A stretch of 64,000 nucleotides of DNA from Marisa cornuarietis (GCA_004794655.1 SMMW01000125.1:1139501-1203500), one strand, 5' to 3'; positions 10,615 through 22,122 are shown, numbered from the stretch's first letter. The notes: a model not told the origin generated them from the letters alone. A program made the numbers and translations.

Positions 10615-11425
10615 TGTCAGGAACGCACGGACAGTGTGGACAGGTGACACACAACACACACTGACCTCACAGCCTTCTTCACGTGTCCTTTCACACAACA
10701 AAATACAAAGACCTGCACATGGGCTCGAACGTTTCTATTAATCGGGTGAACGTAAATCTATACTTTACTAAATAACAACAGAAAACTTCAGCACAAATAT
10801 TCTACACTGAGTTTGCACCGAAACAAATATATCTAAGCAGTTTATATTAAAGTCCTTCAAGTTCTCTCTTCTTCTGTTGTTGGGGGGGGGGAAGGGTCGA
10901 CACGGCAAACAGTTCCCCTCTTTCAGTCTTGCTCTCTGGCGTTGATCATACGGACAGCCTACATTCACCAAATAACTCCGACAGTCTAACGGCAGACAAA
11001 TGATCAAATCAATAAAAATTCCACAGTAGGTAAATCCACACAGTTCTACGATCTTCTCAAGAGATCACACAGCAGTTGAGAAAATTAATAAATCGAGGAA
11101 CCACACAGTTAATATTTCTCCACACAGTTACTCTTTCTCCATACAGTTAATATTTCTTTACACCGTTAATATGTATCCACACAGTTACTATTTATCCACA
11201 CAGTTGCTATTTCTTCACACAGTTAATATTAATCCACACAGTACTATTAATTCCAACCTCTGTACCAAATTCCTCTTTCTCCCAGACTCTCACGTCTGCT
11301 TCCTCTTCCAATTTCTAAACAACGCCCCCTATACACATTCAAACCAGGGGTGATAATCGCTATTCAATCAAGGGCGACAACCTCGTTACTTCGACGTTCA
11401 GGGGTGGTAACACATGTTCATAACA
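10615..11425 (-). repeat. LTR, 5' LTR of the Ty3 element
   Basis: 811 bp, TGTCAGGAAC to TTCATAACA on the + strand, followed directly by the AGGAC target duplication at 11426-11430. Confidence 0.93.
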
Positions 11426-11430
11426 AGGAC

Positions 11431-11955
11431 CCAACAGTCAGAAGAAGATCTGAAGTGGCACTGACACAGGTTCGTCTTTTCACTGTCTGTAGCTTTCTGA
11501 ACGTAGTCAGTGTCATGTGACTGAAAATAAACCGGTTTTACTTGGAAAGCGCACCATTATTTTATACGTCTGGGTTTCTGTCTCTGTGTTCGTTTCCCTC
11601 TGTGTATTTATGTATCTCTTTCCGTTACATGAAACCTTAATTTGTCACATTTTAAACGACACATTAGTTCTTATGTTGCAATCGGCTAATTCAGCCGCTT
11701 GACTAAGTTCGGATGCTGTCACGCAGAATGTTTTAAAGAGAAACTCGGTGCACATCATGCTGACATATTCTTTAAATGACACTCACCTCTTTTATTAGTA
11801 AGACCCTAAAATACAGTGACACATTCTCTATATGACTTCTTGTGATTACCTTAAAATACAGTGACACTTTTTACACTTGACGCCCTGCACTGATCATACG
11901 ACTTGCGTCTGTGTAACATGAATATCGCTGTAGACGAGATTGTCGCATCATGTGA
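11431..11955 (+). promoter_or_regulatory. Relic promoter unit A, right half
   Basis: It continues the homology to unit B that the LTR element interrupts: GAAGATCTGAAGTG.CACTGACAC matches about 13674, and CAGTGACAC, TGTGTAACATGAAT and the CCGCTTGACTAAGTT block all match unit B. Homology fades at about 11955, before the 5' UTR exon and the GTAAGT donor found in units B and C. No first exon remains. Confidence 0.68.
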
Positions 11956-13122
11956 TCTTAGTCACGTGGCTGATGCAGGACCGGCGCAAGGGTGTGCTAC
12001 ATCCTAGGCGAAAAAAAAACAACAAAAACTGCACCCCCTCTCCCCCCAGAAGTGAACTATTTACCAACAAAATTATTGGAATAAGACAACGGAAAGGCAA
12101 CAATTACAGTCACGATCGGTATGAGTGTTGCAAGAGTGGACACCTTTCTGTTTGAATGTGCTGCCATATTACAAGAGAACTTACAATTCGCAACGACTTC
12201 TCATAAAGTCGACAGTGTTCTTAACAGGACAAACGTGGAAAAATTGTTTAAGAATAGTTTTTTTTTTAAATAGAACAGAATATGAACATTTACTCCATAT
12301 TTGTACTGCTAGGAAGGGCATAAGCTACATAAGGAAGAGTGAAGTTATCAATGCCGACACGTTATCAACCCTGCTGAAGTGCGCATGTCAGCCACCAATC
12401 CCTAGGCTATAGGAGCATTTGGGCAAACAGGGAAGTAAATGATGTTTTCGAACACCGACAACAAAGAGGATACTGACAGGTAGGAAACAGGCAAAGGTCC
12501 CGCTTCTTACAGACACACATGAGTTGATGTTCTTAACAGCTAAATATTTTATATTGTGTACAGGTACATGCAGGTTTATTCTTCTTTTTCTTTTAGTTTT
12601 GCTTCTGTCACTGGTCGTGAGGTGTAGCCATCACCAACGAGGAAGTTGGCTGACGTTCACTGACTAAATAGGAAAACTATTACAGTGGCCGTCACAGCTC
12701 TCATTACTGGAGTTCATTGACCACGCTGGACAATTCTTCCAGCGACTTTCAGCTGTCTGATTACCTGTAGCGAACACCTGTAAAGAATACCTCAGCGAAA
12801 GTTATCGAATCTTTTGTCACTCCATGTTATCTGCCGTTCCCCTTTGTCATTGTTTCCCTCTCTTACATCAGTACAGTGTAAATACGATGTGAGTGTCACA
12901 CTATCCGTGGAGACGGGCTCGATTCCCGGCTTACACAACTTATTTTGATTATGTTTGATAACCAGACTAACCGCACTAAAAGCGAGTGTTTAGCTGATGA
13001 CGAGTCCGCCATGATGGTCACAGAATAGTGAGCTCTGCTCCTCGTGATAGCTCCTCACTGCTAGTGTTTACCTGAGTGGTTTACATGAAGCTGGAGAGTG
13101 TGAGGCGGGACTCATAGGGACA
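11956..13122. other. Unassigned stretch between units A and B
   Basis: It has a GTCACGTGGC E-box at 11961. A repeat-like segment at about 11980-12060 (CCGGCGCAAGGGTGTG followed by an A run) resembles interspersed repeats. Weak protein-like pieces in two frames at 12110-12410 (for example SHKVDSVLNRTNVEKLF) match no family I know and contain frame breaks. Confidence 0.4.
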
Positions 13123-13303
13123 TTAGAGAGTTTGAGATTCACGACGCGTAGGGAGACGTGTGCGACAACGAGAACGGCGCGCCTCTAAGCCTACCCGTTG
13201 TGAAAAAAGCGATTGGTTAGCTTTTGAGGATGTGATGATGTAGGGCGCAAATTCCCGTGACGCTACAGGTTGCCGCGCCAGCGCTGAATCTCAAACCCTC
13301 TAA
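13123..13303. mobile_element. Small MITE with 19-bp terminal inverted repeats
   Basis: TTAGAGAGTTTGAGATTCA at 13123 is mirrored by TGAATCTCAAACCCTCTAA ending at 13303, one mismatch in 19 bp. The 181-bp interior is GC-rich and non-coding. The ends are compatible with a TA target duplication, which suggests the Tc1/mariner group, but assignment is uncertain. Confidence 0.7.
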
Positions 13304-14259
13304 CACTGTGTTGATCACGTGACGTCATGAGACATCACTGAAATCTTTCTCTTTCTGTCTACCCGTCTGTTTCTTCGACTTTTCGGTGTCAGTCAGTTTT
13401 CATTACTAAACATTTATATGGGCGAATAAAGAGAGACTATTGTAAGTACACCACGTGACTTTATGCTTGTAGCCAGTACGAGTCGTCAGAGGACAGGACA
13501 GACGAAATCGTGTAAAGTGTTGCGAGGCGAGTGACGATGAAGATAACCAGTCTGATACAATGGTGCCGTTGTCCACAGGTCTGAGAGCTTAGAAGTACCT
13601 GGACCCTACAGCTGACTGATGGACAACTAGGCTTCGTCAACAGGATGTGAGGGACGGCTGGAGTGTTGAGTGTGAAGATCTGAAGTGACACTGACACGGG
13701 GTCATGTCAGTGACGAGAAAGTCTCTCCACTGTCTGTTGCTTTCAGAACAATCGTAGTCAGTGTTGTCGGACTAAAAATAAGCCTCTTATACTTGGTAAA
13801 CGCAGAATTTTGGTTATAAAAATCTGCGTTTCTGTCTCTGTGTGTATGTTCATACTACTTTTCTGTGTTTAAATATCTCTTTATTCTCACAGTGTAAACG
13901 ACACATCTTTAGTTTTTTTTATCAGCCGCTTGACTAAGTTTGGATGCTGTCACGCGGGTGTTTTAAGGAGAAATTCTTCATTTGTGTATCATCTTCAAAC
14001 TACAATAATAGTCACCTCTTGTACTAGTGATACCCTAAAATACAGTGACACGTTCCACACTTGTGCCCCTGGCCTGGTCATACATCTCGTGTCTGTGTAA
14101 CATGAATCTCGCGTTAGACAATGTCGCGCCGTGTGATGCCGGCTTTACGAGTCGCCGCTTGCTGTGATGACGACGTGCGATGTTGGCTGAGGCTGCAGTC
14201 AGTCTGGTGCCACAGAATGATGCCGTTTCTTCTGACCTCAGCTCTCTGAATGCTGTCAG
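13304..14259 (+). promoter_or_regulatory. Promoter unit B and 5' UTR exon of copy 1
   Basis: Upstream region of copy 1, paralogous to unit A and, in its 3' part, to unit C at 52200-52510. It starts with an overlapping E-box and CRE-like site (TCACGTGAC at 13315 and TGACGTCA at 13320) and has CACGTG at about 13453. The last 100 or so bases are a probable non-coding first exon ending ...GCTGTCAG at 14259, followed by the donor GTAAGTGTCAGC. Unit C ends the same way at 52510, which supports this donor. No TATA box was seen with confidence. Exon 0 would splice over a transposon-filled intron to exon 1 at 26327. Confidence 0.6.
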
Positions 14260-14769
14260 GTAAGTGTCAGCTACGGACAGATTGTCGCTATACGATAAAT
14301 ATCATATTACAGTAAAGGGGTTCGTGTTTCACTTAAAATTTGTGATATGTACATTCGGATAAGTCACGTGGGTTGTTTTGTACAAGTTTACGTGAAATGT
14401 CACCAGCACTGAGGAGAAATTTGGCATTATTTGATATTTGATACTGATAACTAAATACTTGATAGACAGTCTGTTGCTGTTACTGTTACTTATAGGATAA
14501 ATTTGGTCTCTGTCTAAAAACTTATCGTATTTTAAGCCTGACATTCGCTGAATGTAAAAATGTATTAGCTTACTTTTGACATTTGATATAATTGTCTTCA
14601 AGCCTAAATCGGGAGGGAAAAGATGGATGAAGCAAAAGCTAGACTAGATGAACGACATGCAATCTACAATCTTGAAATAGGAAATAAAGCGACTTGGCTG
14701 CTACGAGAAAACTCTTTATACTCTTTCTCCTTATAGTAAATGTCAAGAGACAATGGCTATGGTCATACA
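14260..14769 (+). other. Start of the 5' UTR intron of copy 1
   Basis: Non-coding, AT-rich and without a recognised element. The last part may hold a decayed piece of the RTE LINE. Confidence 0.45.
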
Positions 14770-16937
14770 AGCGACTCTCAAACACTCCCTGAATTCGCTT
14801 TGATTTGGAGAAGCTGCAAGACCCAAAGGTTGCAGAAGTCTTCAAGGCCACGGTTGGCGGAAAATTTGGCGCACTGAACCTGGTGGACTGTAATGTAGAC
14901 ACCCTCTCTGGAAACATCAAAGAGGTGCTACTGTCGACAGCCCAAGAGGTTCTAGGGCGACATAGAAACAAGAAACAGCCATGGGTCACGAACGACATAC
15001 TAGACCTCTGTGACCAAAGGAGGGCCTTGAAGAGAGAAAAGAAAAGCAAACCAGAAGCAGCAACCAAATACAAAGAAGTGAATTGTACCATTAAGAAAGG
15101 GATGAAGGCAGCTAGGGAGAGCTGGATCGAGAAGCAGTGCCAGGACATAGAGGTTGGAATGGCACGAGGTGACAGCAAAAAGGCCTACCAACTTCTAAAG
15201 ACCCTCACTAAGACAGACCAGCAAAAGATCTCAGTCATCGAAGACAGCAATGGTCACCTTCTCACAGAAGGCAATGCTGTACTCAACCGATGGACAGAAT
15301 ACTGCAAGGACCTGTACAATTACCAGCTGAAGACCGACGCCAACATTCTCCAAAACAACCAGACTAGAGACAGTGAACCTGCAGACATACTAGTCCTACG
15401 GGAAGAGGTCGAAAGAGCTGTACAAAGTCTGAAGGGAGGAAAGTCACCAGGCGTTGATAATGTACCAGCTGAGCTGCTCAAGCAGGGTGGGGAAGCAACT
15501 ACAAAAGCCCTAACTGTTCTGTGCCAAAGAGTCTGGGAGCGCAAGGAATGGCCCAGAGAATGGACGCAGTCACTAATCATTCCCCTCCCAAAGAAAGGAA
15601 ACAGCAAACAGTGTCAGAACTACAGAACAATAAGCCTTATCAGTCACCCAAGCAAAGTCATGCTGAAGGTCATACAGAACCGCATCAGAACCACAGCAGA
15701 AGAGCTGCTAGCAGAAGAACAGGCTGGCTTCAGACCACGTAGAAGCACAGTTGAGCAGATCTTCAACTGTCGTCTTCTTATAGAAAAGCATCTGCAGCAT
15801 CAGCGGGACCTTTACCACAACTTCATTGACTTTAAGAAGGCATTTGACAGAGTCTGGCACGAGGGGCTATGGCATGTGATGCGGAAATTCAACATTGAAG
15901 AAGGGCTTGTCCAAGTCGTTGAAGCGTTGTATAACAGCTCAACGAGTACAGTTTTGCTTAACAACCAAATAGGAGCTTACTTTCGTACCACAGTAGGGGT
16001 ACGTCAAGGATGTCCCCTATCACCCGTGTTGTTTAATATATTCTTGGAGAACATCATGCTTGAAGCTCTTCATGACCACCATACCTCCATTTCAATCGGT
16101 GGAAGACCAATCTGCAACCTACGCTTTGCAGATGATATAGATCTGTTAGCAGGTACAAACAAGGAACTGCAAGACCTCACCAACAGACTGACAGACAGCT
16201 CAAACGCATATGGAATGGAGACCACCACAGAAAAGAGCAAAGTTATGATCAATGGCAACGGCAAAGCAGAGATCTATATGAACGGGGTACAGCTCGAAGA
16301 GGTAAGCAGCTTCAAGTACTTGGGAGCCACTCTCTCCAAGGACGGCAGCTCCACGCAAGATATCCGCATCAGGATCGCAACAGCAACAGCAGCAATGGCT
16401 AGGCTAGATAGGATCTGGCATAGCCACAAGATAAGGTTCACTACCAAGTACAGGCTATACAAATCCCTGGTAGTGCCGATCCTGCTCTACGGATGCGACA
16501 CGTGGACTCTACTCGCCGAAACAGAAAGGAGAATCCAGGCATTCGAGCACAAGTGTCTGAGGAGGCTGCTCCGGATCTCATACAAAGAACACAAAACCAA
16601 CGACTTTGTAAGAAACAAGATTGCCACACTGGTAGGACACCAGGAACCTCTACTATCAACAGTCAAGCGACGTAAGCTGGTCTTCTTTGGCCATGTAACC
16701 CGGCACGACACCTTGTCGAAGACTATCCTTCAAGGCACCTTGGAGGGTGGCCGACGCCGCGGTGGTCAGAGAAAGAACTGGCTTACGAACGTCAAAGACT
16801 GGACTGGTCATCCTGTACAGGACCTGCTGACTATTGCCCAAAATATGCAAGAGTGGCGGGCCCTATCAGCTGCCGCGTCTATCCATGTGCTCCCCCCAAC
16901 GCCAGGTGCCAGGCAAGGGACGACTGACTGACTGACT
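14770..16937 (+). mobile_element. RTE-like LINE, 5'-truncated
   Basis: Encodes reverse transcriptase and the C-terminal region of an RTE/L1-like non-LTR retrotransposon. The first recognisable residues are IRFDLEKLQDP, from the linker after the endonuclease, so the endonuclease is lost. The 3' end is a short tandem tail (CTGA)n at 16922-16937, typical of RTE elements, not poly(A). A second copy of this 3' end lies at 60338-60450 on the minus strand. Confidence 0.85.
14805..16931 (+). CDS. RTE-like reverse transcriptase ORF
   Basis: A 708-residue open frame without breaks. Reverse transcriptase blocks appear in order: linker KSPGVDNVPAELLK (~214), FIDFKKAFDRVW (~342), GVRQGCPLSPVLF (~398), LRFADDIDLL (~440) with the catalytic ADD, and FKYLG (~504). 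The C-terminal region has PILLYGCDTW, RRLLRISYKEH and the GHVTRHD / RRRGGQRKNW signature of RTE-type proteins. An in-frame TGA lies just upstream and the true N-terminus (endonuclease) is missing. With the enzyme core intact but no endonuclease, it is probably inactive. Confidence 0.85.
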   Translation: MEKLQDPKVAEVFKATVGGKFGALNLVDCNVDTLSGNIKEVLLSTAQEVLGRHRNKKQPWVTNDILDLCDQRRALKREKKSKPEAATKYKEVNCTIKKGMKAARESWIEKQCQDIEVGMARGDSKKAYQLLKTLTKTDQQKISVIEDSNGHLLTEGNAVLNRWTEYCKDLYNYQLKTDANILQNNQTRDSEPADILVLREEVERAVQSLKGGKSPGVDNVPAELLKQGGEATTKALTVLCQRVWERKEWPREWTQSLIIPLPKKGNSKQCQNYRTISLISHPSKVMLKVIQNRIRTTAEELLAEEQAGFRPRRSTVEQIFNCRLLIEKHLQHQRDLYHNFIDFKKAFDRVWHEGLWHVMRKFNIEEGLVQVVEALYNSSTSTVLLNNQIGAYFRTTVGVRQGCPLSPVLFNIFLENIMLEALHDHHTSISIGGRPICNLRFADDIDLLAGTNKELQDLTNRLTDSSNAYGMETTTEKSKVMINGNGKAEIYMNGVQLEEVSSFKYLGATLSKDGSSTQDIRIRIATATAAMARLDRIWHSHKIRFTTKYRLYKSLVVPILLYGCDTWTLLAETERRIQAFEHKCLRRLLRISYKEHKTNDFVRNKIATLVGHQEPLLSTVKRRKLVFFGHVTRHDTLSKTILQGTLEGGRRRGGQRKNWLTNVKDWTGHPVQDLLTIAQNMQEWRALSAAASIHVLPPTPGARQGTTD

Positions 16938-16994
16938 GTCATACTTGTTTATTTTTAGTGAGTCACATTGAGGCGGCAGTCGACTTCATGCTCT
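16938..16994. repeat. 57-bp direct repeat, left copy
   Basis: It matches 26306-26362 with five mismatches in 57 bp. The right copy contains the splice acceptor and 5' UTR start of copy 1 exon 1 (TTTCAG|TGAGTC). The two copies flank a LINE-led stack, so they look like an old, long target-site duplication. Confidence 0.75.
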
Positions 16995-17205
16995 TCACTC
17001 TTTCTCCTCATAACTCTGCTCACGGCAAAGTTCGGTCGCGTTTTTCAGGGGTTTACAAATAACTGGTGAAATTGCCAAGTGTGTTGTGCACATGCGGGGA
17101 CTTTTGACTGGATTTCAGTGCCGGCTGTTTCCACTACATGTAGTGCTATTGTGGGAGTATTTTCTGGGATCGGAGATTGTCATTTCTTGCAAATATTTAT
17201 ATGAC

Positions 17206-18072
17206 ATGGAAGGTACTGAAGTACAACTCATCAAGGAAACTGGCGGCGACATGAGTGTCACAAGCCCAAGCTCAAGCAACAGTACGGCTGGTAAGGAATT
17301 TACTATCGGTGAGTTTATGCAAGTGATGCTAGGAGTCCAAAAGGACGTGTTATTCATTAAACAAGACAATACTATAATAAGACACGAGATTCACAGGCTG
17401 GTAGAAGAAAACGAATCCCTCAAACAAAAGGATATATGTTTGGTAAAACGCCTTGATGACTTGCAAAAACAAGTAGAGACACTGGACAGAGACTCAACCT
17501 CAGCTATGGAAATAATGGACAGGCAAATGGACAGACAAGAGCAGCGATCACGTAGAAACAATTTACGTTTCTTCAATGTTGCCGAGACCGGGAAAGACAG
17601 TTAAACGGCTTGTGCTGAACAGATTCTAGATTTACTAAAGCATGTTTTCCCGGAAAGAGACTGGTGCAGGAAGGACATTGAACGATGTCACCGCATAGGG
17701 AGCAAACCTCCTAAAGGTGGTCAGAATGCCCGCCCGGTGATCGTAAAATGTTTACACTGGTCTGACAAGATGGCCATTCTGACCGCAGGCAGAGACAAAC
17801 TATGGGAGCTTGGTGTCAAGGTGTCAGGTGGTTTAACAAAACGTCAAACAGAAACCATTAGAGATCTTAGAAAACAGGGCAAGAGGGCATACTTCAAAGC
17901 AGGACGACTTTACACAGACGAAATTGGAAGCTCACATAGAGGCGGCTTCCCACATAATAAATATGACAGACTTGTAAATATATATTTGCCCTACAGTGTA
18001 GTAGATTACTTTTTAAGTTCAAGAGAGTTAGCTATTAATATGTCCCTTGTTATGGCAGAACGTTTGGAGTAA
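17206..18072 (+). pseudogene. LINE ORF1 protein with one nonsense codon
   Basis: ATG at 17206 starts MEGTEVQLIKE. Residues about 40-120 form a coiled coil (VEENESLKQKD, VKRLDDLQKQVETL), followed by RRNNLRFFNV and an RRM-like/transposase-22-type domain (CHRIGSK, RPVIVKCLHWSDK). This is the usual layout of LINE ORF1 nucleic-acid chaperones. A single TAA at 17602-17604 interrupts an otherwise continuous frame ending at 18072. Confidence 0.78.
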
Positions 18073-18095
18073 AAACATCTCCCCCTGGAACTCAC

Positions 18096-19467
18096 TTTAA
18101 AGGTCAACTCGCTCGCTGAGCAAACATCGCTGGAAACAGAGCACAAAGTATCACAAAAACATATTCCGGTGGTATTTTATGACAAAGAGGTATGAGAGGT
18201 TTTATATTAATATTTTTCTCTTAAACACACCTGGATTTGTCGAGAAAACAGGAAGTGACGAAACAAACGTATTTCTAAAATAGCTTCGTTTGCACAGGCT
18301 GAAGTCGATGAGAAAAGATGCAATCCTCGGTAAAAGAAAACTGACCAGGACACATTGTGCTGTTGCTGAATGTTCTCTTCTACACTCAGATGGAGTTTGT
18401 ACTAATGATGGAAATCCTAAAGATAATGGCAGCAAACGCCAGTGGATTCACTTTGTTCAAACGTACCATGCAAACTTGGTCCCCACACTGTACTCAAGAA
18501 TTTGCTCAAAACGTTTCAAAATCGATTGTTATCCAGTCACTTATACAGTACAAGCAAGTCTTTGACTTTCAGTAAACCGAAGAAATCTTATTCCTACAGC
18601 AGTGCTTACTATACAACAGCACGAGATGTTAAAACCAACTACGACTGCTGGTAGATCAAGCACCAGATATACAGCATCGACAGTTTCTACACCGTCTGGT
18701 CTACAAGTAACATCGTGTGACAGTCACAAACATATCATCAGTTGTATCTTTATCCAGCATAATGCTCAAAACAACTGACAGTGTGAGGGCACCATTGATG
18801 TGTTTGATCGAAACAGCTACAAAAAAGGAAAAAAAGAATTGAGGGTGATAAACATATTATAAGGAGCTTAAACGGGAACACGTGCTATGGAGTATCAGTA
18901 AGTAAATAGAAAATTTTGCATGCAGCTAAATGACGAAGAAATAAGTTTTTACATCAATAAACATGTTTCAAACTTTCATTATATTTTTAATTGTAAAAAC
19001 ATCCTTATCAGCAGTCAGTTGTAACTATTGTTGCCCATTAAAATTTGATCTGATTGACTTACCAGTCTGTTGATTGAATTCAGTTTGGACCATTTAATTA
19101 TTTTTAACTTAATTCGAAGCTTCTAAATAAAGTTCCAATGTGTAGGGCTGTATTCCAAATTCAGCTGTTTCCTTTTTGTGGGCGAACAAAATCGCTTCTT
19201 GAACATGACAACCTGAGTTATTTTTCTTCATTTGACTTGAAGACATCCACACTCGCTGTTACAAATACTTCGATCGCGTAAGAGAACTTCCAGTACAGGA
19301 GAGTATTTTTTCCCGCCTTCCTAGTTGCAGGTGAGAATGCCGATGTTTGAAGGCTTATATCTTTAAAATTAATGATTATTATGTACTCATATTTTGAGAA
19401 TTATTATTTTAAAATGACCTTAACCTGATCATAAAGAAATAATGTTGCGAGCGAGTTGACCTTTAAA
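18096..19467 (+). mobile_element. P-like (THAP) DNA transposon, internally deleted, with perfect 21-bp TIRs
   Basis: The ends 18096-18116 (TTTAAAGGTCAACTCGCTCG and one more C) and 19447-19467 are perfect inverted copies of each other over 21 bp. Inside is a degenerate THAP zinc-finger coding region, the usual N-terminal DNA-binding domain of P-element transposases; the catalytic part is absent. No 8-bp target duplication is evident. A second, more diverged copy lies at 53345-54090 in an intron of copy 2; both share internal blocks such as CAAAGTATCACAAAAACATA and CAGGAAGTGACGAAA. Confidence 0.72.
18290..18565 (+). pseudogene. Degenerate THAP domain of a P-like transposase
   Basis: The pattern is CAVAEC ... 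HSDG ... KRQWIHFVQ ... LYSRICSKRFKIDCYP, which follows the THAP C2CH fold (C-x4-C, W in the middle, C-x2-H near the end). The last His is replaced by Arg, and the frame ends soon after. It cannot encode a working transposase. Confidence 0.65.
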
Positions 19468-22030
19468 CCATGTAGAGACGCAGAGTGATACCGAGAATAA
19501 AGCTACAGTCGACAGAGTAGTATGTAATAATGACAAAAAACCCCACCTATTTCTAGAAGCTTTGCAAACTGAAAGTTTTGGAAAGACAATGGCAGAAGCG
19601 ATTAGCGCTATCGTAACATCTGTTGATGAAGCAGTTGATCGACTGACAGCCGCGCTTCTCCTTGCCTCAGAGTGTATGAAGCGAAAGGTATTTAAAGGAT
19701 ACAACAACAACCGATGGTTTGACTAGAAGAGCCGCTTGAAAATGTTTCAGGAAATTTCGTCGTTCAGGAGAAGAACACGACAGGAAAATATACCTAGAGA
19801 ATAGGAAAAAGTACAGGAGTATGAGAAGAGGTAAGCGTAAGCAATTTAAGCAGAAAGTGATATCCTCTTTAATGTTGAATTTACCCAATTCTCAGGAATT
19901 CTGGCGTGAGGTTAAAACCGCTGTCAATAAATCGCCCCCTGAACCCGCTATCGATAAAGAGCATTGGTTATAACATTTTCAAGGAATCATGAAAGGTGAT
20001 CCATCGTCTTACCCAACCTATGGAGATATTCCTCATGTTAACACAGACGATGTGACTGGTGTAGAATCTCTTGATAGGTCAATATCGGTGGAAGAGATTC
20101 AGGGCGCAGTAAAACACCTGAAATGAGGTCAAGCAGCAGGCCCAGATGGCATATTAGCGGAGATGCTCAAAGGTGCTATAGAAGCTATATCATTATTCCT
20201 TGTCCTACTTTTCAACAGAATATTTGACACCGCCCAGTACCCTGAGGCATGGAGAGGTGCTATTGTTATACCACTGCATACCAGTGGTGATTTTGATAAT
20301 CCGGACATTTACAGGGGTATATCACTTCTTAGCATTTTAGGTAAAGTATTTTCCCATATTTTAAACAAAAAACTTACAGATTGTGCTGAGGACAACAAGA
20401 AGATTGTAAAAGAGAAAATTGTCTTCCGATCAGGACCCTGTACCATTCATAATATTTTTGTTCTTTATTCAGTTGTACAGAAGTACCTGTTGAAATAGTC
20501 TGGAAAGATGTACGTTTGTTTTGTTGACTTTAAGGAAGCTTTTGATACTATAAATCGAATGTTATGTGGAACGTTCTCCGAACTACAGGAGTCAGTTGTA
20601 AAATGCTGATGATGTTACAAGGCATGTACAAAAATGTTGTCTTGCATAAGATTTAGAGATACTCTTACGGATTGGATTGACTGTCCAGTAGGAGTCAGAC
20701 AAGGGTGTAACCTTTCACCCATATTGTTCTCCTTCGTCATTAATGAACTTGCGATAGAAATATGTAATAATGGTGTACATGGTATACAGCTTATCCTGAA
20801 TGTGGTACAACTGTTAATGTTATTATTTGCTGATGATGTTGCACTTATGTAAAATTCAAGTAGAGGTCTTCAAAAGCAAATTAATATACTAAAACAATTT
20901 GCAGATAACTTTGATATGTTAGTTAACCTACGGAAAACAAAAGTTATGGTATTCAGGAAGGGTGGTTTTCTGGGTGCTAAAGAATCTTGGCACTACGGTA
21001 ACCAGAAACTAAATGTCGTTAATTCTTATAAATATTTGGGTTTTTACTTTACCACAAAACTTTCCCTTACTAGTGTAATAACTGACTTAGCAACTAAAGC
21101 AAAGATAAGGACTTTCCAGGTCTTGCGAAGCCTGTGGAAACTGAGTGACAGTATTCCTAGAGAGTTTTTTTTTAAATATATGATATGCAGATTGCTCCTA
21201 TTTTATTGTATGGATCTGAAATGTGGGGCTACCAGGTTTTTGATGTGCTAGAAAAATTCCACTTATTTGCTTGCAAAATATTATTAGGTGTGGGGTTGAA
21301 CACGCCAAATAAAATAATGTATGGTGATCTGGGTAGATTTCCAATGTGTATACTATATAAAGTAATATAATATTGGCTTAGGCTATGTCAGAAGATAGAT
21401 TACCATGTAAAAGCTACAATATGTTGTTACATATGCAAGAATTAGGAAAGTGCAACTGGGCTGACCACGTGAAAGAATTGTTGTGTGCAAATGGCTTTGG
21501 ACTTGTGTGGTTACAGCAGGTTTTAGGAACTGTTAATATATTTATACGCACATTCCGACAACGACTGAAAGACTGTTTTGCCCAGAACTGGCACTCTGAT
21601 CTGGAGAACAGTTCACGCTTAGAACTGTATGCATCATATAAAAGTTATCTCCAGCTCGAACGATATATTGACCTCTACCAAATGAAATGTTTTAAAGTAG
21701 CTTATATCCACTTTAGATTTGGAATATGTGATGTAACAACAATATAAGTTACAATACAGAAGTGATGTGGCCCTACGAGACGTGGCATGTTCCCCGTGTA
21801 GATTAGAAATAGAGGATGAAAAACATGTGCTTTTTTCTGTAAAGTGTATTCCCAAATCAGAAAACAAGTCCAAGCACTGCAGGGTGTGGACCCTACAAAC
21901 CCAAACAGTGTGTCACGGGTCATGGGAGACAACTCTGATGAAGTCATTAGGCAGATTTCACGTTTTCTATTTAGTTTTTAAATTGCGTGATTTTGTTTTT
22001 AAACAGAATGTACAGAAAAAATATTGATTG
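19468..22030 (+). pseudogene. Degenerate LINE reverse transcriptase
   Basis: Pieces in order: linker/RT start GQAAGPDGILAEMLK (~20130), PEAWRGAIVIPLH, FVDFKEAFDT (~20520), GVRQGCNLSPILF (~20690), LLFADDVALM (~20822), VNSYKYLGF (~21020), ILLYGSEMWG (~21193), and a C-terminal Cys-rich end (CSPCRLEIEDEKHVLF). At least three stop codons (including those after KYLLK at about 20496 and after DDVALM at about 20850) and frame changes break it. It continues the ORF1 element at 17206. Confidence 0.78.
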
Positions 22031-22110
22031 TCATACAAGAATGATGTTTGTGTGGGTACATGACAATGGTATTTAGACCACTGTATTTATCTATTGAGAT
22101 ACTATATGTT

Positions 22111-22122
22111 TTCAAAATCAAT
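22111..22122. repeat. 12-bp target-site duplication TTCAAAATCAAT (left)
   Basis: A perfect match to 26176-26187, directly flanking the I-clade LINE. The right copy abuts the element's 5' end. Confidence 0.92.

Larger units (their letters stand above)
5831..11425 (-). mobile_element. Ty3/gypsy-type LTR retrotransposon, internally deleted, with coiled-coil insert
   Basis: A 5,595-bp element bounded by two nearly identical LTRs (5831-6642 and 10615-11425) that run TG...CA, with a 5-bp AGGAC duplication. Read on the minus strand it has a primer site matching tRNA-Trp, then gag with a coiled-coil N-terminal region, a CCHC knuckle and an aspartic protease motif. Where reverse transcriptase should be there is a long coiled-coil coding stretch, then part of RNase H and a polypurine tract. 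Reverse transcriptase and integrase are missing, so the element cannot move on its own. The few LTR differences suggest a fairly recent insertion. Confidence 0.9.

Noticed and set aside
12877..12940. Possible tRNA or SINE with a B-box (GGCTCGATTCCCGGC)
   Set aside because: No A-box, acceptor stem or 72-nt cloverleaf could be formed around it.
14639..15178. Minus-strand ORF of 179 residues
   Set aside because: Antisense of the RTE open frame and low in recognisable motifs.
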